Positions 1 to 14,659 of a stretch of 64,000 bases of DNA are shown here, piece after piece (position 1 is the first letter of the stretch; each line of letters opens with the position of its first letter). Made by a program: the position numbers and the translations under genes. Origin of the DNA: Leucobacter exalbidus (GTDB lineage Bacteria; Actinomycetota; Actinomycetes; Actinomycetales; Microbacteriaceae); NCBI RefSeq assembly GCF_017834145.1, contig NZ_JAFIDA010000001.1, forward strand, positions 2,728,001 to 2,792,000. Direction: 5' to 3'. Under the pieces are notes generated by a model. The model worked only from the letters and a program-made list of their open reading frames with translations, did no database searches and was not told where the DNA came from.

Positions 1-48
1 GATGATGTTACAGTAGATAGCTGCACTACGGACACCAGTGTGCCTTCA

Positions 49-54
49 TATAGT
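49..54 (+). promoter_or_regulatory. Candidate -10 element upstream of rpoB
   Basis: TATAGT lies about 114 nt before the rpoB start in a short AT-richer patch. No good -35 hexamer is seen at 16-18 bp, so this is only a possible promoter for rpoBC. The following leader can form a small GCGC-GAAA-GCGC hairpin (83-94 region) and a GGCCC/GGGCC stem just before the ribosome binding site. Confidence 0.25.
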
Positions 55-167
55 GGTAGGCCCCGGGAGCTGGCGCGAAAGCGCATATGAGCCTCGATCT
101 CGTGATCCGATGCACTTCTCGCAAGACCAGGTCAACCGGCCCGACGGGGCCCACGGAGGTAGTTTCC

Positions 168-3665
<3,498 letters not shown>

Positions 3666-3702
3666 GCCGGACCAGACGATTTAGTTACCAAGGGAGAACA
3701 TT

Positions 3703-6700
3703 TTGCTCGAGGGTACAGACTTTAATGAGCTTCAGATCCGTCTGGCGACCGCGGATGACATTCGCAGCTGGTCGTTCGGCGAGGTCAAGAAGCCTGAAAC
3801 GATTAACTACCGCACGCTGAAGCCTGAGAAGGACGGTCTGTTCGGCGAACAGATCTTCGGGCCGAGCCGTGACTGGGAGTGCGCGTGCGGCAAGTACAAG
3901 CGTGTGCGTTACAAGGGCATCGTTTGTGAGCGCTGTGGCGTAGAAGTAACGAAGTCCAGCGTGCGCCGTGAGCGCATGGGCCACGTTGAGCTGGCGGCAC
4001 CCGTCACGCACATCTGGTACTTCAAGGGCGTGCCGAGCCGTCTCGGCTACCTGCTTGATATGGCGCCGAAGGACCTCGAAAAGGTCATCTACTTCGCTGC
4101 CTACATGGTGATCGACGTTGACGACGAGGGTCGTCACGAAGACCTCGGCGAGCTGGAGGCAGAACTGCGCCTCGAGCTGAAGACGCTTGAGGACCAGCGC
4201 GACATCGCAATTGCGAAGCGTCAGCAGCAGGCCGAGTCTGATCTCGCAGCGCTCGAAGCCGAAGGGGCGAAGGCCGATCAGCGCCGTCGCGCTGAAGCTT
4301 CAGCCGAGAAGGAAATGACGGGCATCCGCAAGGGCTTCGACGAGGAAATTTCTCGTCTGCAGCGCGTGTGGGAAGACTTCCGCAACCTCAAGGTGGGCGA
4401 CCTCAAGCCTGAGGACGCCGTCTTCGCTGACCTCATGGACCGCTACGGCGATTACTTCGAGGCCTACATGGGCGCCGAAGCAATCAAGAAGCGTCTTGAG
4501 AGCTTCGACCTCGAATCTGAAAGCGAACTGCTGCTGCTGCAGATCGCCGAGGGTAAGGGCCAGAAGAAGATCCGTGCGATCAAGCGTCTGAAGGTTGTCA
4601 ACTCGTTCCTCACGACGGGCGCAAGCCCCGCTTCGATGGTGCTCGACGTTGTTCCCGTGATCCCGCCCGAGCTTCGCCCCATGGTGCAGCTCGACGGTGG
4701 CCGCTTTGCGACCTCAGATCTCAACGATCTGTACCGCCGCGTGATCAACCGCAACAACCGTCTGCGTCGTCTGCTTGATCTCGGTGCTCCCGAGATCATC
4801 GTGAACAACGAGAAGCGCATGCTGCAGGAAGCTGTCGACGCACTGTTCGACAACGGCCGCCGTGGTCGCCCCGTTACGGGCACCGGCAACCGTGCTCTGA
4901 AGTCACTGAGCGACATGCTCAAGGGCAAGCAGGGTCGTTTCCGTCAGAACCTGCTCGGTAAGCGCGTTGACTACTCGGGCCGTTCGGTCATCGTGGTTGG
5001 CCCGCAGCTCAAGCTGCACCAGTGTGGTCTGCCCAAGCAGATGGCACTCGAGCTGTTCAAGCCGTTCGTCATCAAGCGCCTCATGGATCTGTCACACGCA
5101 CAGAACGTGAAGGCCGCGAAGCGCATGGTTGAGCGCGCACGCTCAGAGGTCTGGGACGTACTCGAGGAGATCATCCGCGAGCGCCCCGTGCTGCTGAACC
5201 GCGCACCGACCCTGCACCGCCTCGGCATCCAGGCGTTCGAACCGCAGCTCGTTGAGGGTAAGGCTATCCAGCTGCACCCCCTCGTCTGCACCGCGTTCAA
5301 CGCTGACTTCGATGGTGACCAGATGGCAGTTCACCTGCCGCTGTCGGTTGAGGCTCAGGCAGAGGCACGCGTGCTGATGCTCGCCTCGAACAACATCCTG
5401 AAGCCCTCAGACGGCCGCCCCGTTGCTCTTCCCTCACAGGATATGATCATCGGTCTGCACCACCTCACCACGCTCAAGGAAGGCGCAGCCGGCACCGGTC
5501 GCGCATTCGGCTCGGTTTCCGAGGCGATCCTGGCTATGGACGAGCACACGCTCGACCTTGGCTCGCTGGTGAAGATCCGTCTCACGGGTTACACCGATGC
5601 TCAGGGCGTCACCTCCGAGAAGCCCGTGATCGTTGAGACCTCGCTTGGTCGCGCGATCTTCAACGAGGCGCTTCCCGTTGATTACCCCTACTTCGAGCGC
5701 GTCGCCGACAAGGGCTCGCTGTCAAGCCTGGTCAACGACCTCGCTGAGCGCTACCCGAAGGTGGAGGTCGCTGCGACCCTCGACCGCATCAAGGACGCTG
5801 GTTTCTACTGGGCTTCACGCTCAGGCGTAACCGTTGCGCTCTCTGACGTGGTGACGCCGACGAACAAGGGCGAAATCATTGCGAAGCACGAGCAGCGTGC
5901 CGCAAAGGTTCAGCGCGATTACGATCTCGGTATGATCCAGAACAGCGATCGCCACAAGGCGCTCGTTGAGATCTGGACCGAGGCAACCGACGAGGTCGCT
6001 CAGTCGATGCGCGACTCGTTCCCCGAGGACAACACCATCTTCCGTATGGTGTCGTCGGGTGCTCGTGGTAACTGGCTGCAGATCCGTAACATCGCGGGTA
6101 TGCGTGGCCTCGTATCGAACCCGAAGGGTGAGATTATCCCTCGCCCGATTATCAACTCGTACCGTGAGGGCCTGTCGGTTGCGGAGTACTTCATCGCAAC
6201 CCACGGTGCTCGTAAGGGTCTGGCTGATACCGCTCTGCGTACCGCAGACTCGGGTTACCTGACGCGTCGACTGGTAGACGTTTCGCAGGATGTCATCATC
6301 CGCGAAGAGGACTGTGGCACGCGCCGCGGCCTCGATCTGCCGATCGCTGCTGCAGACGCAAACGGCGTGCTCGTCATCGGTGAAAACGTCGAGAACTCGG
6401 TATACGCACGTACGCTGTCTTCAGAGGCTGTTGCCGCTGACGGCACCGTGGTGGCTACCAGCGGTGCCGACGTAGGCGATGTGCTCCTCGAGCAGCTCGT
6501 CAGCGCTGGCATCACCGAGATCAAGGTGCGCTCCGTGCTCACGTGTGAGTCGGCTGTTGGTGTGTGTGCAACGTGCTACGGCCGTTCACTCGCAACCGGT
6601 CAGCGCGTCGACATCGGCGAGGCCGTTGGTATTATCGCGGCCCAGTCGATCGGCGAGCCCGGTACCCAGCTGACGATGCGTACCTTCCACACCGGTGGTT

Positions 6701-7596
6701 CGGCTTCGGCAGACGACATCACGCAGGGTCTTCCCCGCGTGCAGGAGCTGTTCGAGGCACGTACCCCCAAGGGTGCATCGCCCATCGCTGAGGCCGCAGG
6801 CCGGATCATCATTGAGGACACCCCGAAGGGCCGCAGCATCCTGCTGACGCCTGACGACGGCACCGAAGAGAAGATCTACCCCGTGCTCAAGCGCGCCACG
6901 CTGCTGGTTGCAGATGGCGATCGCGTCGAGCTCGGCCAGCCGTTCCTCCAGGGCACCCTGGATCCGAAGGATATTCTGCAGGTCGGCTCGACTGAGCTCG
7001 GCAAACACATCCCCGGTGAGCGCGCCGTGCAGAAGTACCTCGTTGAGGGCGTACAGAACGTGTACCGCTCACAGGGTGTACCGATTCACGATAAGCACAT
7101 CGAAGTTATCGTTCGCCAGATGCTGCGTAAGGTGACCGTCGTTGACCACGGCGAGACCGACATGCTGCCCGGTGCTCTCGTTGACCGCGCGACGTACCAG
7201 CGCATCAACCGCGAGACCGTGATCGAGGGCAAGCGGGCTGCTACCGCTCGTCCCGAGGTCATGGGTATCACGAAGGCGTCGCTTGCGACCGAGTCGTGGC
7301 TGTCGGCCGCCTCGTTCCAGGAGACGACCCGCGTGCTCACGCAGGCCGCGATGGAAGGATCGAAGGATCCGCTCATCGGCCTGAAGGAGAACGTCATCAT
7401 CGGTAAGCTCATTCCGGCCGGCACCGGCCTGAGTGTCTACCGCGACGTCACCGTGCAGGCGACTGAAGAAGCGAAGGCGGAGCGTTACCCGAACCGCCTG
7501 TTCGCGACCGAAGGCACCTTCGACGAGAACGACCTGTCGTTCGTGGACTTCGACAGCTTCAACGCTGACGAGTTCAACCCGGGCAACTACAGCTAA
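3703..7596 (+). CDS. rpoC: RNA polymerase beta' subunit
   Basis: Largest subunit of RNA polymerase, 1297 aa. TTG start with GGGAGA at 3692-3697. The N-terminal zinc site is C60, C62, C75, C78. The catalytic NADFDGDQ motif gives the magnesium-binding aspartates D535, D537 and D539. A second zinc site is seen in the C-terminal third (a CG after residues EED, then CESAVGVC and CATC). The bridge and trigger helix regions are continuous, with no frameshift. It is co-oriented with rpoB and followed by a strong terminator, so rpoBC is a closed two-gene operon in this window. Confidence 0.98.
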   Translation: MLEGTDFNELQIRLATADDIRSWSFGEVKKPETINYRTLKPEKDGLFGEQIFGPSRDWECACGKYKRVRYKGIVCERCGVEVTKSSVRRERMGHVELAAPVTHIWYFKGVPSRLGYLLDMAPKDLEKVIYFAAYMVIDVDDEGRHEDLGELEAELRLELKTLEDQRDIAIAKRQQQAESDLAALEAEGAKADQRRRAEASAEKEMTGIRKGFDEEISRLQRVWEDFRNLKVGDLKPEDAVFADLMDRYGDYFEAYMGAEAIKKRLESFDLESESELLLLQIAEGKGQKKIRAIKRLKVVNSFLTTGASPASMVLDVVPVIPPELRPMVQLDGGRFATSDLNDLYRRVINRNNRLRRLLDLGAPEIIVNNEKRMLQEAVDALFDNGRRGRPVTGTGNRALKSLSDMLKGKQGRFRQNLLGKRVDYSGRSVIVVGPQLKLHQCGLPKQMALELFKPFVIKRLMDLSHAQNVKAAKRMVERARSEVWDVLEEIIRERPVLLNRAPTLHRLGIQAFEPQLVEGKAIQLHPLVCTAFNADFDGDQMAVHLPLSVEAQAEARVLMLASNNILKPSDGRPVALPSQDMIIGLHHLTTLKEGAAGTGRAFGSVSEAILAMDEHTLDLGSLVKIRLTGYTDAQGVTSEKPVIVETSLGRAIFNEALPVDYPYFERVADKGSLSSLVNDLAERYPKVEVAATLDRIKDAGFYWASRSGVTVALSDVVTPTNKGEIIAKHEQRAAKVQRDYDLGMIQNSDRHKALVEIWTEATDEVAQSMRDSFPEDNTIFRMVSSGARGNWLQIRNIAGMRGLVSNPKGEIIPRPIINSYREGLSVAEYFIATHGARKGLADTALRTADSGYLTRRLVDVSQDVIIREEDCGTRRGLDLPIAAADANGVLVIGENVENSVYARTLSSEAVAADGTVVATSGADVGDVLLEQLVSAGITEIKVRSVLTCESAVGVCATCYGRSLATGQRVDIGEAVGIIAAQSIGEPGTQLTMRTFHTGGSASADDITQGLPRVQELFEARTPKGASPIAEAAGRIIIEDTPKGRSILLTPDDGTEEKIYPVLKRATLLVADGDRVELGQPFLQGTLDPKDILQVGSTELGKHIPGERAVQKYLVEGVQNVYRSQGVPIHDKHIEVIVRQMLRKVTVVDHGETDMLPGALVDRATYQRINRETVIEGKRAATARPEVMGITKASLATESWLSAASFQETTRVLTQAAMEGSKDPLIGLKENVIIGKLIPAGTGLSVYRDVTVQATEEAKAERYPNRLFATEGTFDENDLSFVDFDSFNADEFNPGNYS

Positions 7597-7609
7597 TTAG
7601 CTGGCCCCA

Positions 7610-7657
7610 ACGCGCATGGGCGTTCGCACTTCGGTGCGGGCGCCCATGCGCGTTTTT
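7610..7657 (+). terminator. Intrinsic terminator of rpoBC
   Basis: 13-bp stem, 7610-7622 paired with 7641-7653, overlapping a T run (7652-7656). It starts 13 nt after the rpoC stop codon. Its loop contains a smaller GCAC/GTGC stem with a TTCG loop. Confidence 0.9.
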
Positions 7658-7766
7658 CGTGGTGTTTTCGTGATATCGGCGAGTGACTGCGCCAAACCCC
7701 AGATGAGCTTATACAGTGACTGGAGGTGTATCTACACCAATGATTTTCGACCCAAAAGGTGGAGCG

Positions 7767-8771
7767 ATGAGCGAAGAACGCGAGAATCTAGCATCGAGAG
7801 CTGCGGAAGCTTCCGAGGCGCCCGCGAATCTCGGCGCACCGGTCGCCGAGACTGAGGCGAGCGCGACCGAGGTGCTTGAGGCCGTCGAGCGCGCCACGAG
7901 CGCCCCCGCCGACGCTGCCGCACACCCCGCTGCCGATGCCGCAGCCAGCGAGGCCGTCGAAGCGCCCCAGGCGCACGACGTGGCTGGATCCGGATCCCAC
8001 GACGCCACCAACATCGACCCGGGCGTGGCTCCGACCCCCGAGATTGCCGAGCAGGCACGCCGCGAGGCGATCTCAGAGGTCGACACTCAGCTGAACATCG
8101 ACATGCGGGGCGGCCAGGCCGACCCCACCATGACGCTCGATGAGCTGCCGAGCGCCACCGAAGACGTGGTGCGCGACGGTGAGATTCGTGTCGCAGCAGA
8201 CCACCCGATGGCCGCGCTGTACATGCAGTCGCCCATGCCGCCCGAGCTGCGGGGCAACCGCGGCGCCGGCGTGCTGATTGCACTGCTGGCCACCGTCGGC
8301 TTTGCGATCGTGGGCGCCGGCATCGTGTCGGCCCTGCTCGCCCCCTCGCTCGCGCCGTCGCAGTTCGTGGACGGCCTCGTGAGCAACCTGCTCTCGTGGG
8401 GCTACATCGTGGCCATTCTCGGCTTCTTCGTCGGCCTCGCGGTGCTCGTGCTGATCGTGGGCCGCGCGGGCTGGTGGGCCTACGTGCTCGGCGGCTTCTT
8501 CGTTGGCGCGTTCGTGTGGGTCGCGGCCACCATCGGCCTCGTCATTGATGAACTCAGTGTGAGCGCGCTGATCGACGTAGCACCCGGTGCCCTGATCGAG
8601 AAGTTCGGCCTGAGCCTGCCCGCGATCGCCGCCGGCCTCATTGGCCGCGAGGTGACGATCTGGTTTGGTGCATGGATCGGTGCTCGCGGTCGCCGCGTGA
8701 AGCAGCGCAACGCTGACGCCATTGCCGAATACGAGATCGCCCTGGCAGAGGTGCAGGCGAAGCAGGCATGA
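7767..8771 (+). CDS. Unknown membrane protein with long acidic Ala-rich N terminus
   Basis: Function not recognised. The start at ATG 7767 is preferred because AGGTGGAG lies just upstream (7758-7765); an in-frame ATG at 7716 would add 17 residues. The predicted 334 aa protein has about 175 residues rich in Ala, Glu, Asp and Pro, probably disordered and cytoplasmic. About four hydrophobic segments follow (roughly residues 185-205, 215-243, 247-270 and 285-305), then a basic and charged tail. It overlaps the next gene by ATGA, so the two are translationally coupled. It probably belongs to a three-gene cluster placed after rpoC. Confidence 0.75.
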   Translation: MSEERENLASRAAEASEAPANLGAPVAETEASATEVLEAVERATSAPADAAAHPAADAAASEAVEAPQAHDVAGSGSHDATNIDPGVAPTPEIAEQARREAISEVDTQLNIDMRGGQADPTMTLDELPSATEDVVRDGEIRVAADHPMAALYMQSPMPPELRGNRGAGVLIALLATVGFAIVGAGIVSALLAPSLAPSQFVDGLVSNLLSWGYIVAILGFFVGLAVLVLIVGRAGWWAYVLGGFFVGAFVWVAATIGLVIDELSVSALIDVAPGALIEKFGLSLPAIAAGLIGREVTIWFGAWIGARGRRVKQRNADAIAEYEIALAEVQAKQA

Positions 8772-9250
8772 CCGTGCAGCGCCGGCGAGGCGTCACCCGC
8801 GGCTACGTGACGGCGCTGGTCGCCGCCACGTCGGTGGTCGCGGTGGCCCTCGTCGTCGCAAGCTGGGGAATGATCGCGCTGGCCACGGGCCGCGACCCGG
8901 TCGCCACCGATCATGTCGCGAGCTGGGCCGCGCCCGTGCTCGTGATGATTGCGGTCGCGCTGTTCGCCACATCGCTGTGGCGCCAAGCGATCGCGCTGCT
9001 GCGGGGGCGTCAGCGCCCCTCGTGGGGCCTGATGGTGAGCGCGATCGCCGGCAGCTACCTCGTGTGGAGCCTTGGCGGCATGCTCGCGGGCATGACGCTC
9101 GCCGAGACCTGGCTGAGCCCCTACGCGCTGGCGCTTGCCGCTTCGTGGCTGCTCGCGAATCTCGCGGGCTGGGGCGTGCTGGTGCGCCGGGTCTACACCG
9201 ATCGCCCCGCGCCGAGGTGGCCGTGGGAGCGTGCGGAGGAGAACGAATAG
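8768..9250 (+). CDS. Unknown small membrane protein, four predicted helices
   Basis: 160 aa, starting within the stop of the previous gene (ATGA overlap), which implies coupled translation. It begins with a basic stretch (QRRRG) and then has four hydrophobic segments at about residues 15-38, 50-75, 85-108 and 115-140, ending in a charged tail. No enzymatic motif is visible. The arrangement suggests that it forms a membrane complex with the product of 7767-8771; this is inference. Confidence 0.75.
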   Translation: MTVQRRRGVTRGYVTALVAATSVVAVALVVASWGMIALATGRDPVATDHVASWAAPVLVMIAVALFATSLWRQAIALLRGRQRPSWGLMVSAIAGSYLVWSLGGMLAGMTLAETWLSPYALALAASWLLANLAGWGVLVRRVYTDRPAPRWPWERAEENE

Positions 9251-9252
9251 TC

Positions 9253-9885
9253 GTGTCGGTCGTTGAAGATCGGGTCTTGGTCGCTGTTGACGCGTGGCTC
9301 AGGTGGCTGCCCTCGTGGAGCCCCGGTCATCATCGCGGGCGCGCGCGGGTGTGCCGCCGCTGCACCGGATCCCCGCTGCTCACCGCCGCGGGCATCGGCC
9401 GCGACGTGCCGCACCAGGTGACGCACGCGCTCACGACCCGCATGCAACGCATCATCGATCGCATCGTTGATGACTTCACGCAGCAGGAACTGCCCATGCT
9501 GCACGCCGAGCTCACGGGGGAGGAGCAGCGCGCCTCGGGCGGGTACGATCCGAGCGCGGGCCTCGAACCTGAATTCGATGGGCTCGATCCTGATCCGGAT
9601 CCAGCCGACGGATCACAGCCGTACCTGTTTACGCTCGCGGGCCTTGCGGCCGAGGCTCAGCCGCCAGCGCCGGAGCCCCGCCCGCCACTCACCGCGCGAG
9701 AGCGTGAGGTGCTGCGCGCCGAGATCGCGCGCGCAGATGAATGCGCAGAAACGGTCGGCAACGAGCTGTGTTTCGCGCTGATGGCGCACCGCACACGCAT
9801 CGAAACGGCCATTGAACGCTTCGTGGAACCCCAGGTGCAGGCCCTGCTCGACGAGCTCAGCGCCGGCCTCGAACCACCCCAATAA
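9253..9885 (+). CDS. Unknown soluble protein
   Basis: 210 aa from GTG 9253; GGAGGA at 9235-9240 is a somewhat distant ribosome binding site. The open frame extends upstream to 8722 but that part lies wholly inside the two preceding genes in another frame and is not believed. The protein has a basic Trp/Pro-rich start, an acidic middle with a DPDPDP-type repeat, and a helical C-terminal part with many Glu/Ala residues. No membrane segment and no family recognised. It follows the membrane gene by 2 nt and is presumably in the same operon. Confidence 0.65.
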   Translation: MSVVEDRVLVAVDAWLRWLPSWSPGHHRGRARVCRRCTGSPLLTAAGIGRDVPHQVTHALTTRMQRIIDRIVDDFTQQELPMLHAELTGEEQRASGGYDPSAGLEPEFDGLDPDPDPADGSQPYLFTLAGLAAEAQPPAPEPRPPLTAREREVLRAEIARADECAETVGNELCFALMAHRTRIETAIERFVEPQVQALLDELSAGLEPPQ

Positions 9886-9916
9886 ATCGCGAGCCTGTGC
9901 GTCAGCCGTGCGTCCC

Positions 9917-9946
9917 TTGCGCCCGGGGCACAGTAGCGCGTAAGCT
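9917..9946 (+). promoter_or_regulatory. Candidate promoter of the str operon
   Basis: TTGCGC (9917-9922), an 18-nt spacer and TAAGCT (9941-9946) are an acceptable match to a vegetative promoter. They lie upstream of the structured rpsL leader. Another -10-like TAGGGT occurs at 10004. The assignment is tentative. Confidence 0.3.
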
Positions 9947-9957
9947 AACTTACTGGT

Positions 9958-10074
9958 GTGCACCCGTTTGCGCTGCCCTGAGGCGGTAAACGGGCGTGCA
10001 CTGTAGGGTCGTCCGTCGCAAGGCGGATACCCCCACGGCATAGCTGAACCCGCGCGCGCGAGAACCCTAGGGTT
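9958..10074 (+). promoter_or_regulatory. Structured leader of rpsL
   Basis: Three consecutive folding elements. First, a hairpin 9958-10001: 5 + 7 bp with a 2-nt bulge and a large loop. Second, a hairpin 10006-10032: an outer 4-bp GGGT/ACCC stem, a one-nt bulge and a 7-bp inner stem closed by a GCAA tetraloop. Third, a perfect 12-bp palindrome AACCCTAGGGTT at 10063-10074, ending 97 nt before the start. The rpsJ leader carries the same CCCTAGGG core at a similar distance. The function is unknown; a regulatory leader for ribosomal protein synthesis is the likely reading. Confidence 0.5.
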
Positions 10075-10171
10075 TCCGAGTGCGCAGCAGCTCATTCGCC
10101 GCGTAAGCGACGATGCATGCTCATCCATTGGAAGCATTCCTGTCACCGTGCAGGACTAAATAGGAGAATCA

Positions 10172-10546
10172 TTGCCTACCATTCAGCAGTTGGTTCGCAA
10201 GGGTCGCACGCCGAAGGTCGTTAAGACCAAGGCGCCTGCCCTTAAGGCGAACCCGCAGCAGGCAGGGGTTTGCACCCGTGTCTACACCACCACCCCCAAG
10301 AAGCCCAACTCGGCAATGCGTAAGGTTGCTCGCGTAAAGCTTCGTAACGGCACTGAGGTCACCGCCTACATTCCGGGCGAGGGCCACAACCTGCAGGAGC
10401 ACTCACTCGTGCTCGTACGCGGTGGCCGCGTTAAGGACCTCCCGGGCGTTCGTTACAAGATCGTCCGCGGTGCTCTCGATACCCAGGCAGTCAAGGATCG
10501 CAAGCAGGCTCGTAGCCGCTACGGCGCGAAGATGGAGAAGAAGTAA
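10172..10546 (+). CDS. rpsL: 30S ribosomal protein S12
   Basis: 124 aa, normal length. TTG start with AGGAG at 10162-10166, giving [12 protein letters not shown]. The TPKKPNSA and GGRVKDLPG loops hold the lysines equivalent to E. coli K42 and K87, so there is no streptomycin-resistance change here. The stop codon overlaps the rpsG start (TAATG), coupling the two. Confidence 0.98.
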   Translation: MPTIQQLVRKGRTPKVVKTKAPALKANPQQAGVCTRVYTTTPKKPNSAMRKVARVKLRNGTEVTAYIPGEGHNLQEHSLVLVRGGRVKDLPGVRYKIVRGALDTQAVKDRKQARSRYGAKMEKK

Positions 10547-11016
10547 TGCCTCGTAAAGGTCCTGCTCCGAAGCGCCCCGTAGTCGCTGATCCGGTATATG
10601 GCGCACCCATCGTGAGCCAGCTCGTCAACAAGATTCTGCTCGACGGCAAGAAGGGTCTCGCAGAGCGCATCGTTTACGGTGCACTCGAGGCCGTTGCTGA
10701 AAAGTCAGGTCAGGATGCCGTGACGGTTCTCAAGAAGGCGCTCGATAACGTTCGCCCCACCCTTGAGGTTCGTTCACGCCGCGTCGGCGGTAGCACCTAC
10801 CAGGTGCCCGTCGAGGTTAAGCCTCACCGTGCGAACACGCTCGCACTGCGTTGGCTGACCAGCTACGCGAAGGCCCGTCGCGAGAACTCGATGACGGATC
10901 GCCTGACCAACGAGATCCTCGACGCATCCAACGGCCTTGGTGCCGCTGTGAAGCGCCGCGAGGACACTCACAAGATGGCAGAGTCGAACCGCGCGTTCGC
11001 TCACTACCGCTGGTAG
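10546..11016 (+). CDS. rpsG: 30S ribosomal protein S7
   Basis: 156 aa, the usual length; assembles the 30S head by binding 16S rRNA. Starts with [12 protein letters not shown] and ends AFAHYRW, both typical. The start overlaps the rpsL stop by one nucleotide. It is followed by a 155-nt spacer containing a GC stem-loop before fusA. Confidence 0.98.
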   Translation: MPRKGPAPKRPVVADPVYGAPIVSQLVNKILLDGKKGLAERIVYGALEAVAEKSGQDAVTVLKKALDNVRPTLEVRSRRVGGSTYQVPVEVKPHRANTLALRWLTSYAKARRENSMTDRLTNEILDASNGLGAAVKRREDTHKMAESNRAFAHYRW

Positions 11017-11025
11017 TCATCACTC

Positions 11026-11073
11026 GGTGAGGTGGGTGGCGCATCGACGCTTCGGCAACGTGCGCCGCTCACC
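11026..11073 (+). promoter_or_regulatory. Stem-loop between rpsG and fusA
   Basis: GGTGAG (11026-11031) can pair with CTCACC (11068-11073) and GGCGCA (11038-11043) with TGCGCC (11061-11066), with a small GC-TTCG-GC loop stem inside. There is no T run, so it is more likely a partial attenuator or RNA-processing signal than a terminator. Confidence 0.4.
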
Positions 11074-11171
11074 CCGCCGGTTGGTTCTCATAGCTGGTGC
11101 TGTGCCGGGCCCCGCACGGGTCTTCACGTCCAGCGCACTTCAAACTTTCATCCCCACCCGGAGGAGACCCC

Positions 11172-13286
11172 GTGGCACAAGACGTGCTCACTGACCTGAG
11201 TAAGGTCCGCAACATCGGCATCATGGCTCACATCGATGCTGGCAAGACCACCACGACCGAGCGCATCCTGTTCTACACGGGTGTTAACCACAAGCTGGGC
11301 GAGACCCACGATGGCGCCTCGACCACTGACTGGATGGAGCAGGAGAAGGAACGCGGCATCACGATCACGTCTGCCGCCGTGACTTGCTTCTGGAACAAAA
11401 ACCAGGTCAACATCATTGACACCCCCGGTCACGTTGACTTCACCGTTGAGGTAGAGCGCTCACTGCGCGTCCTCGACGGCGCCGTCGCTGTGTTCGACGG
11501 CAAGGAGGGCGTTGAGCCCCAGTCGGAAACCGTATGGCGTCAGGCTGACAAGTACGAAGTTCCCCGCATCTGCTTCGTCAACAAGATGGACAAGATGGGC
11601 GCTGACTTCTACTTCACCGTAGACACCATCGTCAACCGCCTCGGCGCAAAGCCGCTCGTGATGCAGCTTCCGATTGGCTCGGAGTCTGACTTCATCGGCG
11701 TCGTCGATCTGTTGTCGATGAAGGCATTCGTCTGGGAGGGCGACTCGAAGGGTGACGTTACCCTCGGTGCAAACTACGAAGTTCAGGAGATCCCCGCTGA
11801 TCTTCAGGACCGCGCTGAAGAGTACCGCGCAAAGCTCGTCGAGACGGTCGCTGAGACCGACGACGCTCTGCTCGAGAAGTTCTTCGCTGGCGAAGAGCTG
11901 TCGATCGAAGAGATCAAGGGCGGCATTCGCAAGCTCGTTGTTGGCAACGAGATCTACCCCGTGTACTGCGGCTCGGCCTTCAAGAACCGCGGCATCCAGC
12001 CGATGCTCGACGCGGTTGTTGATTTCCTCCCGAACCCGCTCGACGTGGGCGCCATCGAGGCACACGATCCTCGCGACGAAGAGATCGTCATCGAGCGCCG
12101 TCCGGCCGCTGACGAGCCCTTCTCGGCTCTCGCGTTCAAGATCGCCGTTCACCCGTTCTTCGGTCGTCTGACCTACGTTCGCGTGTACTCGGGCCAGATT
12201 CCTTCGGGCTCACAGGTCGTCAACTCGACCAAGGGCAAGAAGGAGCGCATCGGCAAGATCTTCCAGATGCACGCCAACAAGGAAATCCCTGTTGACCAGC
12301 TCACCGCGGGTAACATCTACGCAGTGATCGGTCTGAAGGACACGACCACGGGTGACACGCTGTGTGATCCCGACAAGCAGGTAGTGCTTGAGTCGATGAC
12401 CTTCCCCGAGCCCGTCATCGAGGTTGCAATTGAGCCGAAGACGAAGAGCGACCAGGAAAAGCTGGGCGTCGCCATTCAGAAGCTTGCTGAAGAGGACCCG
12501 ACGTTCCGCGTAAGCCAGAACGAAGAGACCGGCCAGACCGTTATCGCGGGTATGGGCGAGCTTCACCTCGACATCCTGGTTGACCGTATGCGTCGCGAGT
12601 TCAACGTGGAAGCAAACGTGGGCAAGCCCCAGGTTGCATACCGCGAGACGATTCGTGGCACGGTTGCGAAGTACGACTACACCCACAAGAAGCAGACCGG
12701 TGGTTCGGGTCAGTTCGCTAAGGTGCAGATCGCTATTGAGCCGTTCGAGGTTGAGGGCGACTCGATCTTCGAGTTCGAAGACAAGGTCACCGGCGGCCGT
12801 ATTCCTCGCGAATACATCCCCTCGGTCAAGGCTGGTATCCAGGACGCAATGTCGTACGGCATCCTCGCGGGCTTCCCCGTCGTTGGTGTGCGCGCTCAGC
12901 TCCTCGATGGCGCTTTCCACGATGTTGACTCGTCTGAAATGGCGTTCAAGATCGCCGGCTCGATTGCGTTCAAGGAAGCCGCTCGCCTCGCGAAGCCGGT
13001 TATCCTCGAGCCGCTGATGGCCGTCGAGGTTCGTACTCCTGAGGAGTACATGGGCGACGTTATCGGTGACTTGAACTCACGTCGTGGCCAGATCCAGTCC
13101 ATGGAAGACGCCAGCGGTGTGAAGGTTATTCGCGCACTGGTTCCGCTTTCAGAAATGTTTGGGTACATTGGCGACCTGCGGTCTAAGACCAGCGGCCGCG
13201 CCGTGTTCTCGATGACCTTCGACTCCTACGCTGAGGTGCCGAAGGCAGTAGCCGAAGAAATCGTTCAGAAGGCTAAGGGCGAGTAA
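11172..13286 (+). CDS. fusA: Elongation factor G
   Basis: GTPase that drives ribosomal translocation and, with RRF, ribosome recycling; 704 aa. GTG start with GGAGGAG at 11160-11166, giving [12 protein letters not shown]; the longer open frame upstream of it is not typical of the family. The P-loop AHIDAGKT is at residues 19-26, followed by DTPGH and NKMD. Domains II-V are complete, ending in AKGE. It follows rpsG and precedes tuf in the classical str order. Confidence 0.98.
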   Translation: MAQDVLTDLSKVRNIGIMAHIDAGKTTTTERILFYTGVNHKLGETHDGASTTDWMEQEKERGITITSAAVTCFWNKNQVNIIDTPGHVDFTVEVERSLRVLDGAVAVFDGKEGVEPQSETVWRQADKYEVPRICFVNKMDKMGADFYFTVDTIVNRLGAKPLVMQLPIGSESDFIGVVDLLSMKAFVWEGDSKGDVTLGANYEVQEIPADLQDRAEEYRAKLVETVAETDDALLEKFFAGEELSIEEIKGGIRKLVVGNEIYPVYCGSAFKNRGIQPMLDAVVDFLPNPLDVGAIEAHDPRDEEIVIERRPAADEPFSALAFKIAVHPFFGRLTYVRVYSGQIPSGSQVVNSTKGKKERIGKIFQMHANKEIPVDQLTAGNIYAVIGLKDTTTGDTLCDPDKQVVLESMTFPEPVIEVAIEPKTKSDQEKLGVAIQKLAEEDPTFRVSQNEETGQTVIAGMGELHLDILVDRMRREFNVEANVGKPQVAYRETIRGTVAKYDYTHKKQTGGSGQFAKVQIAIEPFEVEGDSIFEFEDKVTGGRIPREYIPSVKAGIQDAMSYGILAGFPVVGVRAQLLDGAFHDVDSSEMAFKIAGSIAFKEAARLAKPVILEPLMAVEVRTPEEYMGDVIGDLNSRRGQIQSMEDASGVKVIRALVPLSEMFGYIGDLRSKTSGRAVFSMTFDSYAEVPKAVAEEIVQKAKGE

Positions 13287-13395
13287 TTCCGCCCAGCGGT
13301 GGGCGGTTGGCGACATGCTGACCGCCCGCCGTGAGGCTCAGGTCGCGATCGCGGCGCTGAGCTTGTAACATAGTAAACAAACCTGGTATTTGTAC

Positions 13396-13414
13396 CCTTC
13401 GAAATGGTCGAAGG
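13396..13414 (+). promoter_or_regulatory. Hairpin in the tuf leader
   Basis: A 7-bp stem CCTTCGA/TCGAAGG (13396-13402 with 13408-13414) and 5-nt loop lies 33 nt before the tuf start. AT-rich sequence just upstream (13362-13380) could hold a tuf promoter, but no convincing -35/-10 pair is assigned. Confidence 0.35.
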
Positions 13415-13447
13415 AATGCAGTACTCGATGTCCTGAGGAGGACCATA

Positions 13448-14641
13448 GTGGCGAAGGCCAAGTTCGAGCGGACCAAGCCGCACGTAAACATCGGTACGAT
13501 CGGTCACGTTGACCACGGTAAGACGACTCTTACCGCCGCTATCTCGAAGACGCTTGCTGACAAGTTCCCGTCAGACGTCAACGTGCAGCGCGACTTCAAC
13601 ACGATTGACTCGGCTCCCGAAGAGCGCCAGCGCGGCATCACGATCAACATCTCGCATGTTGAGTACGAGACCGACACGCGCCACTACGCGCACGTTGATG
13701 CACCCGGCCACGCCGACTACATCAAGAACATGATCACCGGTGCTGCCCAGATGGACGGCGCAATCCTCGTGGTTGCTGCTACCGACGGCATGATGGCACA
13801 GACCAAGGAGCACATCCTTCTCGCGAAGCAGGTTGGCGTTCCTTACCTCATGGTTGCACTGAACAAGTGCGACCAGGTCGACGACGAGGAAATCCTCGAG
13901 CTCGTCGAGATGGAGGTCCGCGAGGAGCTCTCCAAGCAGGGCTACCCCGGAGATGACGTTCCCGTTATCCGCGTTTCGGGCTACCAGGCACTGCAGGGCG
14001 AAGAGAAGTGGGTTAACTCCATTCTCGAGCTCATGACTGCTGTCGACGAGAACATCCCCAACCCCGTGCGTGACAAGGACAAGCCGTTCCTCATGCCCGT
14101 TGAGGATGTCTTCACGATCACCGGTCGTGGCACCGTTGTGACCGGTCGCGCCGAGCGTGGCACGCTGCAGATCAACTCCGAGGTCGAGATCGTTGGCCTG
14201 CGTCCCACGCAGAAGACGACCGTCACCGGTATTGAGATGTTCCACAAGCAGCTCGACGAGGCATGGGCCGGCGAGAACTGTGGTCTGCTGCTTCGCGGCA
14301 CCAAGCGCGAAGACGTAGAGCGCGGCCAGGTTATTGTTAAGCCTGGCTCGATCACGCCTCACACGAACTTCGAGGGCACCGCCTACATCCTGAAGAAGGA
14401 AGAGGGCGGCCGTCACAACCCGTTCGAGACGAACTACCGTCCCCAGTTCTACTTCCGTACGACTGACGTGACCGGTGTTATCACCCTGCCCGAGGACAAG
14501 CCGATGGTTATGCCCGGCGACACCACCGACATGGTCGTTGAGCTGATCCAGCCCATCGCTATGGAGGATGGCCTCGGCTTCGCAATCCGTGAGGGTGGCC
14601 GCACCGTCGGCGCCGGCACGGTGACCAAGGTTCTTTCCTAA
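13448..14641 (+). CDS. tuf: Elongation factor Tu
   Basis: Delivers aminoacyl-tRNA to the ribosome as a GTP complex; 397 aa. GTG start with GAGGAGG at 13435-13441. GHVDHGKT P-loop at about residues 19-26, then DAPGH, NKCD and the RGTVVTGR motif of domain 2. A 160-nt spacer after fusA with its own hairpin suggests an additional promoter. It is closed by a strong terminator. Confidence 0.98.
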   Translation: MAKAKFERTKPHVNIGTIGHVDHGKTTLTAAISKTLADKFPSDVNVQRDFNTIDSAPEERQRGITINISHVEYETDTRHYAHVDAPGHADYIKNMITGAAQMDGAILVVAATDGMMAQTKEHILLAKQVGVPYLMVALNKCDQVDDEEILELVEMEVREELSKQGYPGDDVPVIRVSGYQALQGEEKWVNSILELMTAVDENIPNPVRDKDKPFLMPVEDVFTITGRGTVVTGRAERGTLQINSEVEIVGLRPTQKTTVTGIEMFHKQLDEAWAGENCGLLLRGTKREDVERGQVIVKPGSITPHTNFEGTAYILKKEEGGRHNPFETNYRPQFYFRTTDVTGVITLPEDKPMVMPGDTTDMVVELIQPIAMEDGLGFAIREGGRTVGAGTVTKVLS

Positions 14642-14659
14642 TTCTTTAGGTTGAACTAA

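Noticed and set aside
8722..9252. N-terminal extension of the 9253-9885 gene
   Set aside because: Arg/Pro-rich translation in the shifted frame of two coupled membrane genes; typical false frame.
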